Source: CALAED01 sp036378315
GTDB taxonomy: Bacteria > Actinomycetota > Actinomycetes > Streptosporangiales > Streptosporangiaceae
Direction of reading: 5' to 3'
DNA length: 64,000 nt
Assembly: GCA_036378315.1 (NCBI GenBank)
Contig: DASUWU010000153.1
Span: 12,260 to 76,259 of the forward strand
The position numbers and the translations under genes were made by a program. Below, piece by piece: positions 17,715 to 25,529 of this stretch (positions are counted from its first letter, which is position 1; every line of letters begins with the position of its first letter). The notes beneath the pieces are model-generated. The model saw only the letters and a list, made by a program, of their open reading frames with translations, was not told the DNA's origin and did no database searches.

Positions 17715-18881
17715 GTGGCGGTCTTGGGGGTGATGGCGGCGCTGTCGCTGCTGGCGTGGGCGTACCTGGCCGCCGGACACGGATGGTTCTGGCGCGCGGG
17801 ACCGGGGCTCGGCGCCTGGCCGGAGCCGCCCGCGTGGCCGGAGGTGGTCGCGGTGGTGCCGGCGCGGGACGAGGCGGCGCTGCTGCCGCACACGCTGCCG
17901 AGCCTGCTCGGGCAGGAGTACCGGGGCCGGTTCCGGGTGGTCCTGGTCGACGACGGCAGCACGGACGGGACGGCGGAGGTGGCCGGACGGCTGGGCCGCG
18001 CGGCGGCGGCGGAGTTGTGCGTGGTACGGGCGGCGGAGCGGCCGGCCGGATGGGCGGGCAAGGTGTGGGCGATGGCCGAGGGCGTCCGGGCCGCCGGCCG
18101 GCCGGAGTTCGTGCTGTTCACCGACGCCGACATCGCCTATGCGCCCGGCACGCTGGCCCGCCTGGTTCGGGCCGCCGCCGGTGGCCGCTACGACCTGCTG
18201 TCGCAGATGGCCACGCTCCGCACGCGGACCGGCTGGGAGCGGGCGGTCGTGCCGGCGTTCGTATACTTCTTCGCCCTGCTGTACCCGTTCCGGCGGGTGG
18301 CGCGGCCCCGTGCGCGGACGGCGGCCGCGGCGGGCGGGTGCATGCTGGTGCGGCGGTCCGCGCTGGCCGGCGCCGGCGGGCTGGCCGCGATCCGGGGCGC
18401 GCTGATCGACGACGTGGCGTTGGGGCGGCTGGTCAAGCGGCACGGCGGGCGGTGCCGGCTCGACCTGAGCGGCGATGTGGTCAGCCGGCGGCCGTACCCG
18501 GGGCTGGCCGACCTGTGGGCCATGGTGGCCCGCAGCGCCTACACCCAGCTGCGGTACTCGCCGTGGCTGCTGGCGGGCACGGTGCTCGGTCTCGCGGTGC
18601 TGTTCGCGGCGCCGCCGGCCGCGGCCGCGGCCGGCCTGGCCGGGCTGGCCATCGGCCAGGGGCGGCCGGCCGGCGCGGCCGCTGGGCTCGGGCTCGCGGC
18701 CTGGGCGATCATGGCGATGACGTACGTGCCGATGCTCCGCCACTACCGGCTGTCGGCGCTGCGCGCCCCGGCGTTGCCGCTGGTCGCGTTGATGTACGCG
18801 GGGATGACGCTGGACTCGGCCCGCCGCTACCACGCGGGCAGGGGCGGGGCGTGGAAGGGCCGCACCCTCGCCGGCCGATAG
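17715..18881 (+). CDS. HpnB-like family 2 glycosyltransferase (membrane-bound)
   Basis: This 388-residue protein starts at GTG 17715 with a membrane segment (VMAALSLLAWAYLAAG). A GT-A domain follows: VVAVVPARDEAALLPHTLPSLLGQ, VVLVDDGSTDGT, the DxD-like FTDADIAYAPG, and LIDDVALGRLVKRHGGR near the acceptor site. Three or four transmembrane helices close the protein. The order and motifs, including RPAGWAGKVWAM, match hopene-associated glycosyltransferase HpnB. However, no squalene-hopene cyclase or other hopanoid gene is present in the window, so its acceptor is uncertain. It likely transfers a sugar to a membrane lipid at the cytoplasmic face. Confidence 0.85.
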   Translation: MAVLGVMAALSLLAWAYLAAGHGWFWRAGPGLGAWPEPPAWPEVVAVVPARDEAALLPHTLPSLLGQEYRGRFRVVLVDDGSTDGTAEVAGRLGRAAAAELCVVRAAERPAGWAGKVWAMAEGVRAAGRPEFVLFTDADIAYAPGTLARLVRAAAGGRYDLLSQMATLRTRTGWERAVVPAFVYFFALLYPFRRVARPRARTAAAAGGCMLVRRSALAGAGGLAAIRGALIDDVALGRLVKRHGGRCRLDLSGDVVSRRPYPGLADLWAMVARSAYTQLRYSPWLLAGTVLGLAVLFAAPPAAAAAGLAGLAIGQGRPAGAAAGLGLAAWAIMAMTYVPMLRHYRLSALRAPALPLVALMYAGMTLDSARRYHAGRGGAWKGRTLAGR

Positions 18882-18962
18882 GGCCCACCCCGCCCCGCGC
18901 CGCCGGCGCCGCCCACCCTCGACTCCGCGCAACCGGCCGGGCCGGGCCGGGGTTCTCCTGGC

Positions 18963-20417
18963 ATGGAACACGACAGCATGGAACACGACTTCATGCGGCC
19001 CCGCCGGGCCTTGCTGGCCGTGCTGCTCGCGGCGCCGTTCCTCGCCCAGGCCGACGCCACGATCGCCAACGTCGCCGCGCCCTCGATCGGGACGGACCTG
19101 GGCGCGTCGAGCGCGGCGGTCGAGCTCGTCGTCGGCGGCTATCTCATCGCGTTCGCCGTCCTGCTGATCACCGGCGCCCGGCTCGGCCAGACACACGGCT
19201 ACAAGCGGATCTTCATGCTCGGCGTCGCCGCGTTCGGGGTGACATCGCTGCTCAACGGCCTGGCCCCGAACGCGGCGGTGCTCGTCGGGATGCGCGTGCT
19301 GCAGGGCGCCGCCGCGGCGCTGATGTTCCCGCAGGCGCTCACGGGTATCCAGCTCAACTTCGATGGGGCCTGGCGGCAGCGCGCGATCGGCTGGTACGCC
19401 TTGGCGCTGTCCGCCGGCGCCGTCACCGGGCAGGTGCTCGGCGGAGCGGTGATCTGGGCCGATATCGCCGGGACCGGCTGGCGAGCGATCTTCCTGATCA
19501 ACGTGCCGGCGTGTGTGGCCGTCCTGGCCGCAGCCGCGCGCCGCCTGCCGTCCGACGGAGCCCGCTGCGGGCGGCGGATCCACCTGCTCGGGGTGGCGAC
19601 GCTGTCGGTCGCCGTCCTGCTCATCGTGCTGCCGCTGACGCTGGGCCGGGTGGACGGCTGGCCGGCGTGGACGTGGCTGTCGCTGGCGGCGAGCGCGCCC
19701 GCGGCTTGGCTGTTCTTCAAGACCCAGCGCGACGCGGGGGCGGGGGGCCGCACCGCGCTGGTCGACCTGGGCATGCTCGCCCGGCCGCCGATCGCGTTCG
19801 CCATCCTCGCGCTGGCGGCCGCCACCAGCACCTACTACGGGCTGCTGTTCACCCTCGCCCAGTACGTCCAGCACGGCCTCGGCCGCGGCTCCCTCGCCTC
19901 CGGACTGATCCTGCTCCCGTGGGTCGCGGTCTTCGGTCTTGCCGGTCAGGTGACCAGGCGGCTGCCGGCCAGGTACGGTCCCGCCCTGCCGGCGGCCGGC
20001 TGCCTGGTGCTCGCCGCCGCGTACGTGGCGATCGGCGCCGGCCTGCTCGCCGGGCTGCGCGACCTCATCCTGTGGGTTCCGCTGTTGGCCGCCGGGGGGT
20101 TCGGGCTCGGCACCCAGTTCAGCTCGCTGATCGGCCACCTCACGGCTGCCGTGCAGCCGCGGCATGCCCCCGATATCAGCGGCACGCAAACCACCATGGT
20201 GCAGATCGGGGGCGCGCTCGGCGTCGCCGCCTTCGGCGCGGTCTACCTGGGCCTGGCCGCGCCGCCCGGCGCCGGGACGGCGACGCCCGCCTTCGCGGTC
20301 ACCGCACTCGCCATGGCCGCGACGGCGCTGGTCGCCGCGGCGGCCGCCTGGCGTGCCACGCACACCCGCGTACCCGAAAGGCTGGACCGGCCCGCGCCGG
20401 TCAGGGCCGGCGGATGA
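18963..20417 (+). CDS. EmrB/QacA-type MFS drug exporter
   Basis: This 484-residue protein has 14 predicted membrane segments, the number typical of the DHA2 (EmrB/QacA) family. Motif A appears as GARLGQTHGYKRIFMLGVAAFG, and the family motif C-like segment as GWYALALSAGAVTGQVLGGAV. The first helix has FLAQADATIANVAAPSIGTDL, the usual DHA2 N-terminal motif. The gene would export hydrophobic compounds with protons. Two in-frame ATG codons (18963, 18978) are possible starts and a third is at 18993. It is a single gene between the HpnB-like and PhyH genes. No TetR-type regulator is next to it. Confidence 0.87.
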   Translation: MEHDSMEHDFMRPRRALLAVLLAAPFLAQADATIANVAAPSIGTDLGASSAAVELVVGGYLIAFAVLLITGARLGQTHGYKRIFMLGVAAFGVTSLLNGLAPNAAVLVGMRVLQGAAAALMFPQALTGIQLNFDGAWRQRAIGWYALALSAGAVTGQVLGGAVIWADIAGTGWRAIFLINVPACVAVLAAAARRLPSDGARCGRRIHLLGVATLSVAVLLIVLPLTLGRVDGWPAWTWLSLAASAPAAWLFFKTQRDAGAGGRTALVDLGMLARPPIAFAILALAAATSTYYGLLFTLAQYVQHGLGRGSLASGLILLPWVAVFGLAGQVTRRLPARYGPALPAAGCLVLAAAYVAIGAGLLAGLRDLILWVPLLAAGGFGLGTQFSSLIGHLTAAVQPRHAPDISGTQTTMVQIGGALGVAAFGAVYLGLAAPPGAGTATPAFAVTALAMAATALVAAAAAWRATHTRVPERLDRPAPVRAGG

Positions 20418-20473
20418 CCGGAGCCAGCCCTCCCGCCCCGGGGGTGGCAGAGGATGCCGGTCCGGTCCGCGTG

Positions 20474-21361
20474 CTATCCGGCCAGCCTGGCCTGTTCCTC
20501 GGCCTTCATGCGGGCCTGCCGGCGGACCCGCTCGGGCACGACGCTCTCGCGCGGGGCCAGCGGCCGGAACTCGTGGCGCTCCACCCCGAGCCCGCGCAGC
20601 ACCGCGCGCTCGACGAGCGAGAAGTCGGCCGGGTCCGGCCGGTCGAACCGCATCGGCTCGGCGAGCTGGACCGGCGGGTTGGTGATGAAGCGCGGCCGGC
20701 GCAGCACGTTCTGCGACTTGGCGTGCAGCATGTACGGGTGGAGCAGGAAGACGTCGCCGACCCGCCCGGTCGCCTCGACGAACTCGTCGCACTCGGCGAC
20801 CAGCTCCGGGAACGGGAACCCGTCCGGCAGCACGCCATCGGGACGCCCGGCGAGAAAACGCGCGACGGGGCCGACCGACCCCGCGGCGACGAACGTCGCG
20901 CCGCCCTGGTGCGCCACGTCCGACCAGAGCACCAAGGTGAGCAGGCCCTGCTCGGGGGAGTCGAGGAAGTGCCGGAAGAAGTCGCCGTCCTTGTGCCAGC
21001 CGGTCGACCGCGGAGAGGGGGGAGACCACGCCTGGTCGGCCCCCTTCCACAGGTTGACGATGAAGCCGTCGCCCCAGGTGTAGGGCCCGGCGATCCGTTC
21101 AGCGCCGCCCACCAGGTCGCACACCGCGTCCCATGCCTTGGGCGCGAACCGCGCGACGTCGATCTCGCGGTGCGCGGGCATGTGCACCGCCGGCTCGGCC
21201 CACGTGGACGGATCGTCGGGGTCGTACCCGAGGCGGATCCAGATGGTCTTCGTGTACTCCTCAGCCGCCTCTCTGGAGAAGCAGTCGCGGATGACGACGT
21301 ACCCCCTGTCGAGAAACTGCTCTGCCTGTTCGCCGGTGAGAACCCGATAGTCAGCCGTCAT
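20474..21361 (-). CDS. Phytanoyl-CoA dioxygenase (PhyH) family protein
   Basis: From ATG 21361 the protein has 295 residues. PhyH features are visible: LDRGYVVIRDCFSREAAEEY at the start, the iron ligands H123-x-D125 in GWHKDGDFF, and H213 in the strand GDVFLLHPYMLHAKSQN. FITNPPVQL follows and would hold the 2-oxoglutarate-binding region. The start at 21361 is preferred over a frame extension of 12 residues. Family members hydroxylate diverse substrates, from fatty acyl-CoA to antibiotic intermediates and ectoine, so the substrate is not assigned. A PucR-type regulator gene lies just upstream on the same strand. Confidence 0.85.
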   Translation of the reverse strand: MTADYRVLTGEQAEQFLDRGYVVIRDCFSREAAEEYTKTIWIRLGYDPDDPSTWAEPAVHMPAHREIDVARFAPKAWDAVCDLVGGAERIAGPYTWGDGFIVNLWKGADQAWSPPSPRSTGWHKDGDFFRHFLDSPEQGLLTLVLWSDVAHQGGATFVAAGSVGPVARFLAGRPDGVLPDGFPFPELVAECDEFVEATGRVGDVFLLHPYMLHAKSQNVLRRPRFITNPPVQLAEPMRFDRPDPADFSLVERAVLRGLGVERHEFRPLAPRESVVPERVRRQARMKAEEQARLAG

Positions 21362-21430
21362 GGGTTCAACGCTAAACCCGACATTCCCGGCACGCACGCG
21401 ACATCAGGGCCCCGGCGGGCGGCGTCCGCC

Positions 21431-22654
21431 TCAGGCCGGCCCGCCGCCGCGGGGGCGCCGGGCCCACAGCGTTCGCGCCCGCAGCACGAGTTCGAGCTCG
21501 AACCGCAGGTCGGGGTCGGGTTCGTGCAGGCGCTCGCCGAACAGCTCGACCAGTTGCCTGAGCCGGTAGCGCACGGTCTGCGGGTGGACGTGCAGGCGCT
21601 GCGCCACCTCGTTGGCGTTGCGCGCCGACTGCAGCCAGGTGAGCAGCGTCTCGGCGAGCCGGTCCCGCTGGCTCGGGCGCAACGCCGCGAGCGGGGCCAT
21701 GCGGATCGCCGCGAGCAGCTCGAGCAGTTCCTGATCCTGGAAGAGGATCAGCGTCGACATGTGGTCGGCGCACCGGATCACGCCCGCGTCGTCGAGGACG
21801 CCCTGCCGCGCCAGCGCGAGCGCCTGCCGCGCCCAGCGCATGGACCGGGCCGCTTCGGTGACCGGCACCATGGGCCCGACGGAGACGATCCAGTCGGGCA
21901 GCGTCTCGTCGAACAGCCGTGCCCGTCCTGGCCCTTCCGGATCGGGGACGATCAGGCACGGCGCCGGCCGCATCAGGTCGCCCAGCACGTCGGGCGGCAG
22001 CACGGGCCGCGCGACGTCCGGCCCGCGCTCGTGCAACGCGACCGCGGCGACCGTGCGCGGCAGCTCCCAGCCCGCGGCGCGGGCCGGCTCGGCCACGTCG
22101 TCGAGTGCCGGCGGCGGCTCGCCGAGCAGGAGGTCGAGCAGCCGGCGCCGCCGCCTGCGATGCCCGTCGGCGAGCGCCGCCCTGGCGCGGGCGTGGCCGC
22201 GCATGGCGGCCGCCGCCACCTCCTCCTGGAACAGCAGGATGGCTTCGCCGAGCGCGCACACCATCCGCGGCGACAGGCGGAGCCGGTCGGCCTCCCACGA
22301 GACGTGCCGCCAGGCGACGAGGCCGGCGGCGCGCACCGCGGCGTGCAGCGCGTCGAGGCTGCCGCCCTCGTCGGCGACGCTGTACCCGATCGACTGGAAG
22401 AAGTCGGCGAGCCGGTCGGTCCCGCCGCCGGAGCCGTCGATCCTCGTGGCGATGGCCCCGACGACGTGCCCGATCGCCTCGCGGACCGGCCCGTCGTAGG
22501 CCTCGTCCCAGCGGCGGTCGTACTCCGGCACCCGCCGGCGGATCTCCTCGACCATGTCCTCCGCGAGCCGCCCCAGGTGCGAGCGGATGAGGTCGGCGAG
22601 CTCCGGCGGGATGTCGGTCAACGGTCGGGTCGGCGCGCGGGGATCGACTGTCAC
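21431..22654 (-). CDS. PucR/CdaR-type transcriptional regulator
   Basis: From the GTG at 22654, preceded by GGAGGTAGGA, the protein has 407 residues; an ATG 87 bp upstream is a weaker alternative. The C-terminal ~70 residues form the PucR helix-turn-helix: LLTWLQSARNANEVAQRLHVHPQTVRYRLRQLVELFG. The central region (WIVSVGPMV, ARQALALARQG, LILFQDQELLELLAA) is the GGDEF-like regulatory segment common to this family. The N-terminal 180 residues are helical and Ala/Arg-rich. Such regulators sense small metabolites. Being directly upstream of the PhyH gene on the same strand, it could control that gene. Confidence 0.83.
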   Translation of the reverse strand: MTVDPRAPTRPLTDIPPELADLIRSHLGRLAEDMVEEIRRRVPEYDRRWDEAYDGPVREAIGHVVGAIATRIDGSGGGTDRLADFFQSIGYSVADEGGSLDALHAAVRAAGLVAWRHVSWEADRLRLSPRMVCALGEAILLFQEEVAAAAMRGHARARAALADGHRRRRRRLLDLLLGEPPPALDDVAEPARAAGWELPRTVAAVALHERGPDVARPVLPPDVLGDLMRPAPCLIVPDPEGPGRARLFDETLPDWIVSVGPMVPVTEAARSMRWARQALALARQGVLDDAGVIRCADHMSTLILFQDQELLELLAAIRMAPLAALRPSQRDRLAETLLTWLQSARNANEVAQRLHVHPQTVRYRLRQLVELFGERLHEPDPDLRFELELVLRARTLWARRPRGGGPA

Positions 22655-23520
22655 TCCTACCTCCGCCGGGCGGACGGCAGCGGGGGCCTTCGATATCGTG
22701 GTCAACGTACGCCGTGGGCTCCGGATGTGACAATCGCTCACGGTGACCGGTATCCCCTAAGGGGAAAACCTTCAGGACCTGGGTCGCGCCGCCGGCGCCG
22801 CGACGAGGAGCGGCCCGCTGCTCGCTTACCGCGCATGGGCCCCTGGCCGCTCACCTGCCCGGTCGCCTCGTCGTACCGGGAGAAATGATCAAAAGCGGCC
22901 TTGTCCGTAATTCAACTCGAAACTGGCGCGTATTGACCAAGCGCACATGATCGTCACTCCACGTACCCGTGATCTGTTGCGGGATGCGCTACTGATTCGT
23001 CACATAGCGTCAGGAGTACTGTCAGGAGATACTTTGCCCCGCTAACGGTATCGCCCGGGCATTCGGTCGCCCGTCCGGTCCGGGCCCTAAGTGGGCAGGA
23101 AGCACATTTTTCCCCACTGGTCCTGCTACGTCACACCGGGGGGAGAGGTGCTCGACCGGCGCCGTCGCGACCGGCCATGCCCTGCCGTGGCCACACCCGG
23201 TCGCCGTCAAAAGACCCGGTTCCGGCGCTCGACCGGGCGGTCGAAACAACTGTCCCGAACCTGCGCGGCTGCGCCCGAAACACGTGGCGAATCCCGCCCG
23301 CTGCGGGTCTGCCGGACCCCGGATAACGCGGCCCAGGCCCGCCGGTGCTTCTTTCTTATTCACCGCGGCAGGGATATTCGCCGGCCTTCTTGAATTGACG
23401 GCCGCCGCCGGCGGATATCCGCCGAGGCGGCGTACCCGGGATGGCAAATGCATGCGGCATAACGCGTACCCGCACCGGCGAAATCGGCATGGCACATCCG
23501 CGGCCGCGGACATGGAACGA
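22655..23520. other. Long non-coding stretch between PucR regulator and acetate transporter genes
   Basis: About 870 bases carry no convincing gene; open frames here lack codon bias. The right end holds the terminator of the transporter gene. A short inverted repeat, tcccctaagggga at 22753-22765, lies near the PucR start and could be an operator. A perfect 16-bp palindrome, cggcggatatccgccg, occurs at 23409-23424. Some AT-richer patches (22880-23010) may contain promoters. An undetected small RNA cannot be excluded. Confidence 0.5.
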
Positions 23521-23545
23521 CCCCCGCCGCGAAATGCGGCGGGGG
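23521..23545 (-). terminator. Hairpin terminator after the acetate transporter gene
   Basis: Perfect 10-bp arms (cccccgccgc and gcggcggggg) enclose the loop gaaat. On the minus strand it lies 25 bp past the transporter stop and is followed by a partly T-rich tail. It fits an actinomycete intrinsic terminator. Confidence 0.8.
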
Positions 23546-23569
23546 CCGTCAACCGGGCAGGAGCAGCCG

Positions 23570-24214
23570 TCAGACGGGCCTGCGCACCAGCGGGCCGCCG
23601 ACCCGCAGCACGGGCCGGCCGGTCATACCGTTGATCACGCCGGCGGCCGAGGCGTACCAGGCGCACAGGGCGGTGAGGATGCCGAGCCATCCGCCCAGCT
23701 TGATCGTGCCGGTGCTGCCGGAGAAGTTGCCGATGAACAGGATGATCTCGGTCAGCTCCAGAGTGAGGAAGACGGCCACCACGGCCGCGCTGACCTGGGT
23801 ACTCCACAACAGCATGTAGGTGTTGAAGATCGCGAACGCGAGCAGGATCCAGCCCAGGTCGTTCTGGACGATGGTCTCCACCGGGACGTGCTTGGCCGCG
23901 GCCGCGGCCGCCGCCTGCTTCGGCACGACCTGCGTGACGTACAGGCCCAGGCCGATCCAGAAGGCGCCGTACGTCGAGAAGGCGGTGGCGCCGAACACGT
24001 TGCGGTTGCGGAACTCCCACATGCCGGCCAGCAGTTGCGCCAGGCCGCCGTAGGCGAAGGCGTAGCCCAGCCACGCGTCGCTGCCGTCGGTCCAGCCGGC
24101 GTTGCTGGCCGACAGCAGGAACGTGGTAAGGGCGAACGCGCCCAGGCCAAGCGGTGCGGGGTCGGCGATCGCCGAGACGATCGGGGGGGTTGTGGTTCGC
24201 TCGGTCTCGGTCAT
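23570..24214 (-). CDS. GPR1/FUN34/YaaH family acetate transporter (SatP-like)
   Basis: From ATG 24214 the protein has 214 residues; the start sits after tandem GAGGAG units. The family signature NPAPLGL-type motif appears as ADPAPLGLGAFALTTFLLSASNAGW, and FAYGGLAQLLAGMWEFRNRNVFGATAFSTYGAFWIG is the conserved central segment. Six membrane helices are expected and at least five can be picked out. Members form pores for acetate or succinate with protons. A poly-Ala stretch (residues ~100-110) lies in one loop. It is a single gene with its own terminator. Confidence 0.9.
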   Translation of the reverse strand: MTETERTTTPPIVSAIADPAPLGLGAFALTTFLLSASNAGWTDGSDAWLGYAFAYGGLAQLLAGMWEFRNRNVFGATAFSTYGAFWIGLGLYVTQVVPKQAAAAAAAKHVPVETIVQNDLGWILLAFAIFNTYMLLWSTQVSAAVVAVFLTLELTEIILFIGNFSGSTGTIKLGGWLGILTALCAWYASAAGVINGMTGRPVLRVGGPLVRRPV

Positions 24215-24719
24215 GGTGACTCCTCGTGCTCCTCGTGCTCCTCGTGGTGGTCCCATCGCCGTGCCTCGTCTGGTCCGCATAGGGCCGGGCGGGGATGGAC
24301 GAAAGAACGCGAGAACAGGTGTGCGGAAAGGCGTCCACAGCGGGCGGGGAGAAATTCGCGTGGCCTCATCTGCGATCCGACCTCACCGTTTGCCGAAGCA
24401 TCTAATACGCGCTGATGCGCGCGGATGATGCGAGCCGGTCGTACGGGAGTTCCGTAATACCGACTCTGGGATGATAGCCCGCCGGACGGTACAGGTCACT
24501 AACTGCGCACCATTTGTAGGCGTGGCCCCGCCGAACGCCGTGTGAAACGCAGCCGCCGGGCGCCGGCGGCGAGCGCAACGGAGGCGGCGGCCTTGTCCCA
24601 GGAAAGGCGCCGGACGGAAACATCCCGGCGGCGGCGCGCCGTTGGGCTCCCGCGGGCAGCTCCGCCGGAGCTCCGGGCCCGGCGGCGCCGGCCCGACGGG
24701 TGATCGCCGCCCGACGGTT
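24215..24719. promoter_or_regulatory. Divergent intergenic region, acetate transporter and methyltransferase
   Basis: About 500 bases separate divergent genes. The left edge contains three tandem 9-bp ctcctcgtg units (24220-24246), which form three SD-like GAGGAG motifs in the transporter mRNA leader. The AT-richer segment near 24380-24500 probably holds the promoters. No coding region is supported. Confidence 0.5.
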
Positions 24720-25529
24720 ATGATCACTCAAATGAGCAGCAGCGATCCCATTCCGGGCGTCGACCCGTTCACGGCGTCGGCCGCGCGCGTGTACGACTAC
24801 ATGCTGGGCGGCAAGGACCATTACGCCGTGGACCGCGAGCTCGGCGAGCGGCTCCTCGCCAACGCCCCGATCAGCCCGTGGATCGCTCAGCAGAACCGCC
24901 TCTTCCTCGGGCGTGCGGTCAGGTACTGCGCCGAGCAGGGGCTGCGGCAGTTCCTCGATCTCGGCAGCGGGCTGCCCACCCAGGAGAACGTCCACGAGGT
25001 GGCGCAGCGGGTGGACCCTGACTGCCGGGTGGCGTACGTCGACAACGACCCGGTCGCGGTGGTGCACGCCCAGGGGCTGCTGGCCGGGGCCGACGGGGTG
25101 GTCGCGGTCCGCGGCGACCTGCGGCGGCCCGCCGAGATCCTCGCGAACGATGACGTCCTGCGGTTGATCGACTTCTCCCGGCCGGTGGTCGTGCTGATGG
25201 TGGCGATCCTGCACTTCATCCTCGACGACGAGGACCCGGCCGGCATCGTCGCCGAGTTCTTCGACGCGGTGCCCCCCGGCAGCTACCTGGTGCTGTCCCA
25301 CGCCACCCACGACATCCACCCCGAGTCGGCGACCGTGGCCAGAGAGATCTACCGGCGGGCGTCATCGCCCCTGGTCACCCGGACCAGACCGGAGGTCGGC
25401 AAGCTGCTCGAGGGCCTGGAGCCGGTCGACCCCGGCCTGGTGTTCATCTCCGAGTGGCGGCCGACGCAGAAGATCGCCAACCCCGAACGGAGCGGCTTGT
25501 ACGCCGCGGTCGCCCGCAAGCCGGGCTGA
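24720..25529 (+). CDS. DUF574/PF04672-type SAM-dependent methyltransferase, coupled to polA
   Basis: From ATG 24720 (a second ATG lies at 24732) the protein has 269 residues. It is a paralogue of the 16795 gene with the same blocks: AARVYDYMLGGKDHYAVDREL, FLDLGSGLPTQENVHEVAQ, AYVDNDPVAVVHAQGLL, and AILHFILDDEDPAGI. The SAM-binding Rossmann core is therefore intact; the substrate is unknown. Its TGA shares the A with the ATG of the DNA polymerase I gene (TGATG), so the two are almost certainly cotranscribed and translationally coupled. That tie is a hint that the enzyme may act on DNA or be made when polymerase is needed, but this is inference. Confidence 0.88.
   Translation: MITQMSSSDPIPGVDPFTASAARVYDYMLGGKDHYAVDRELGERLLANAPISPWIAQQNRLFLGRAVRYCAEQGLRQFLDLGSGLPTQENVHEVAQRVDPDCRVAYVDNDPVAVVHAQGLLAGADGVVAVRGDLRRPAEILANDDVLRLIDFSRPVVVLMVAILHFILDDEDPAGIVAEFFDAVPPGSYLVLSHATHDIHPESATVAREIYRRASSPLVTRTRPEVGKLLEGLEPVDPGLVFISEWRPTQKIANPERSGLYAAVARKPG

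Noticed and set aside
17529..21050. Long minus-strand open frame across the methyltransferase, glycosyltransferase and exporter genes
   Set aside because: It crosses three well-supported plus-strand genes and carries no family motif.
17684..22888. Long plus-strand open frame spanning several genes
   Set aside because: It is a shifted frame through the HpnB, EmrB, PhyH and PucR genes and has shadow-type composition.
22742..23520. Small open frames in the gap before the acetate transporter
   Set aside because: They lack codon bias, ribosome-binding sites and any similarity I recognise.
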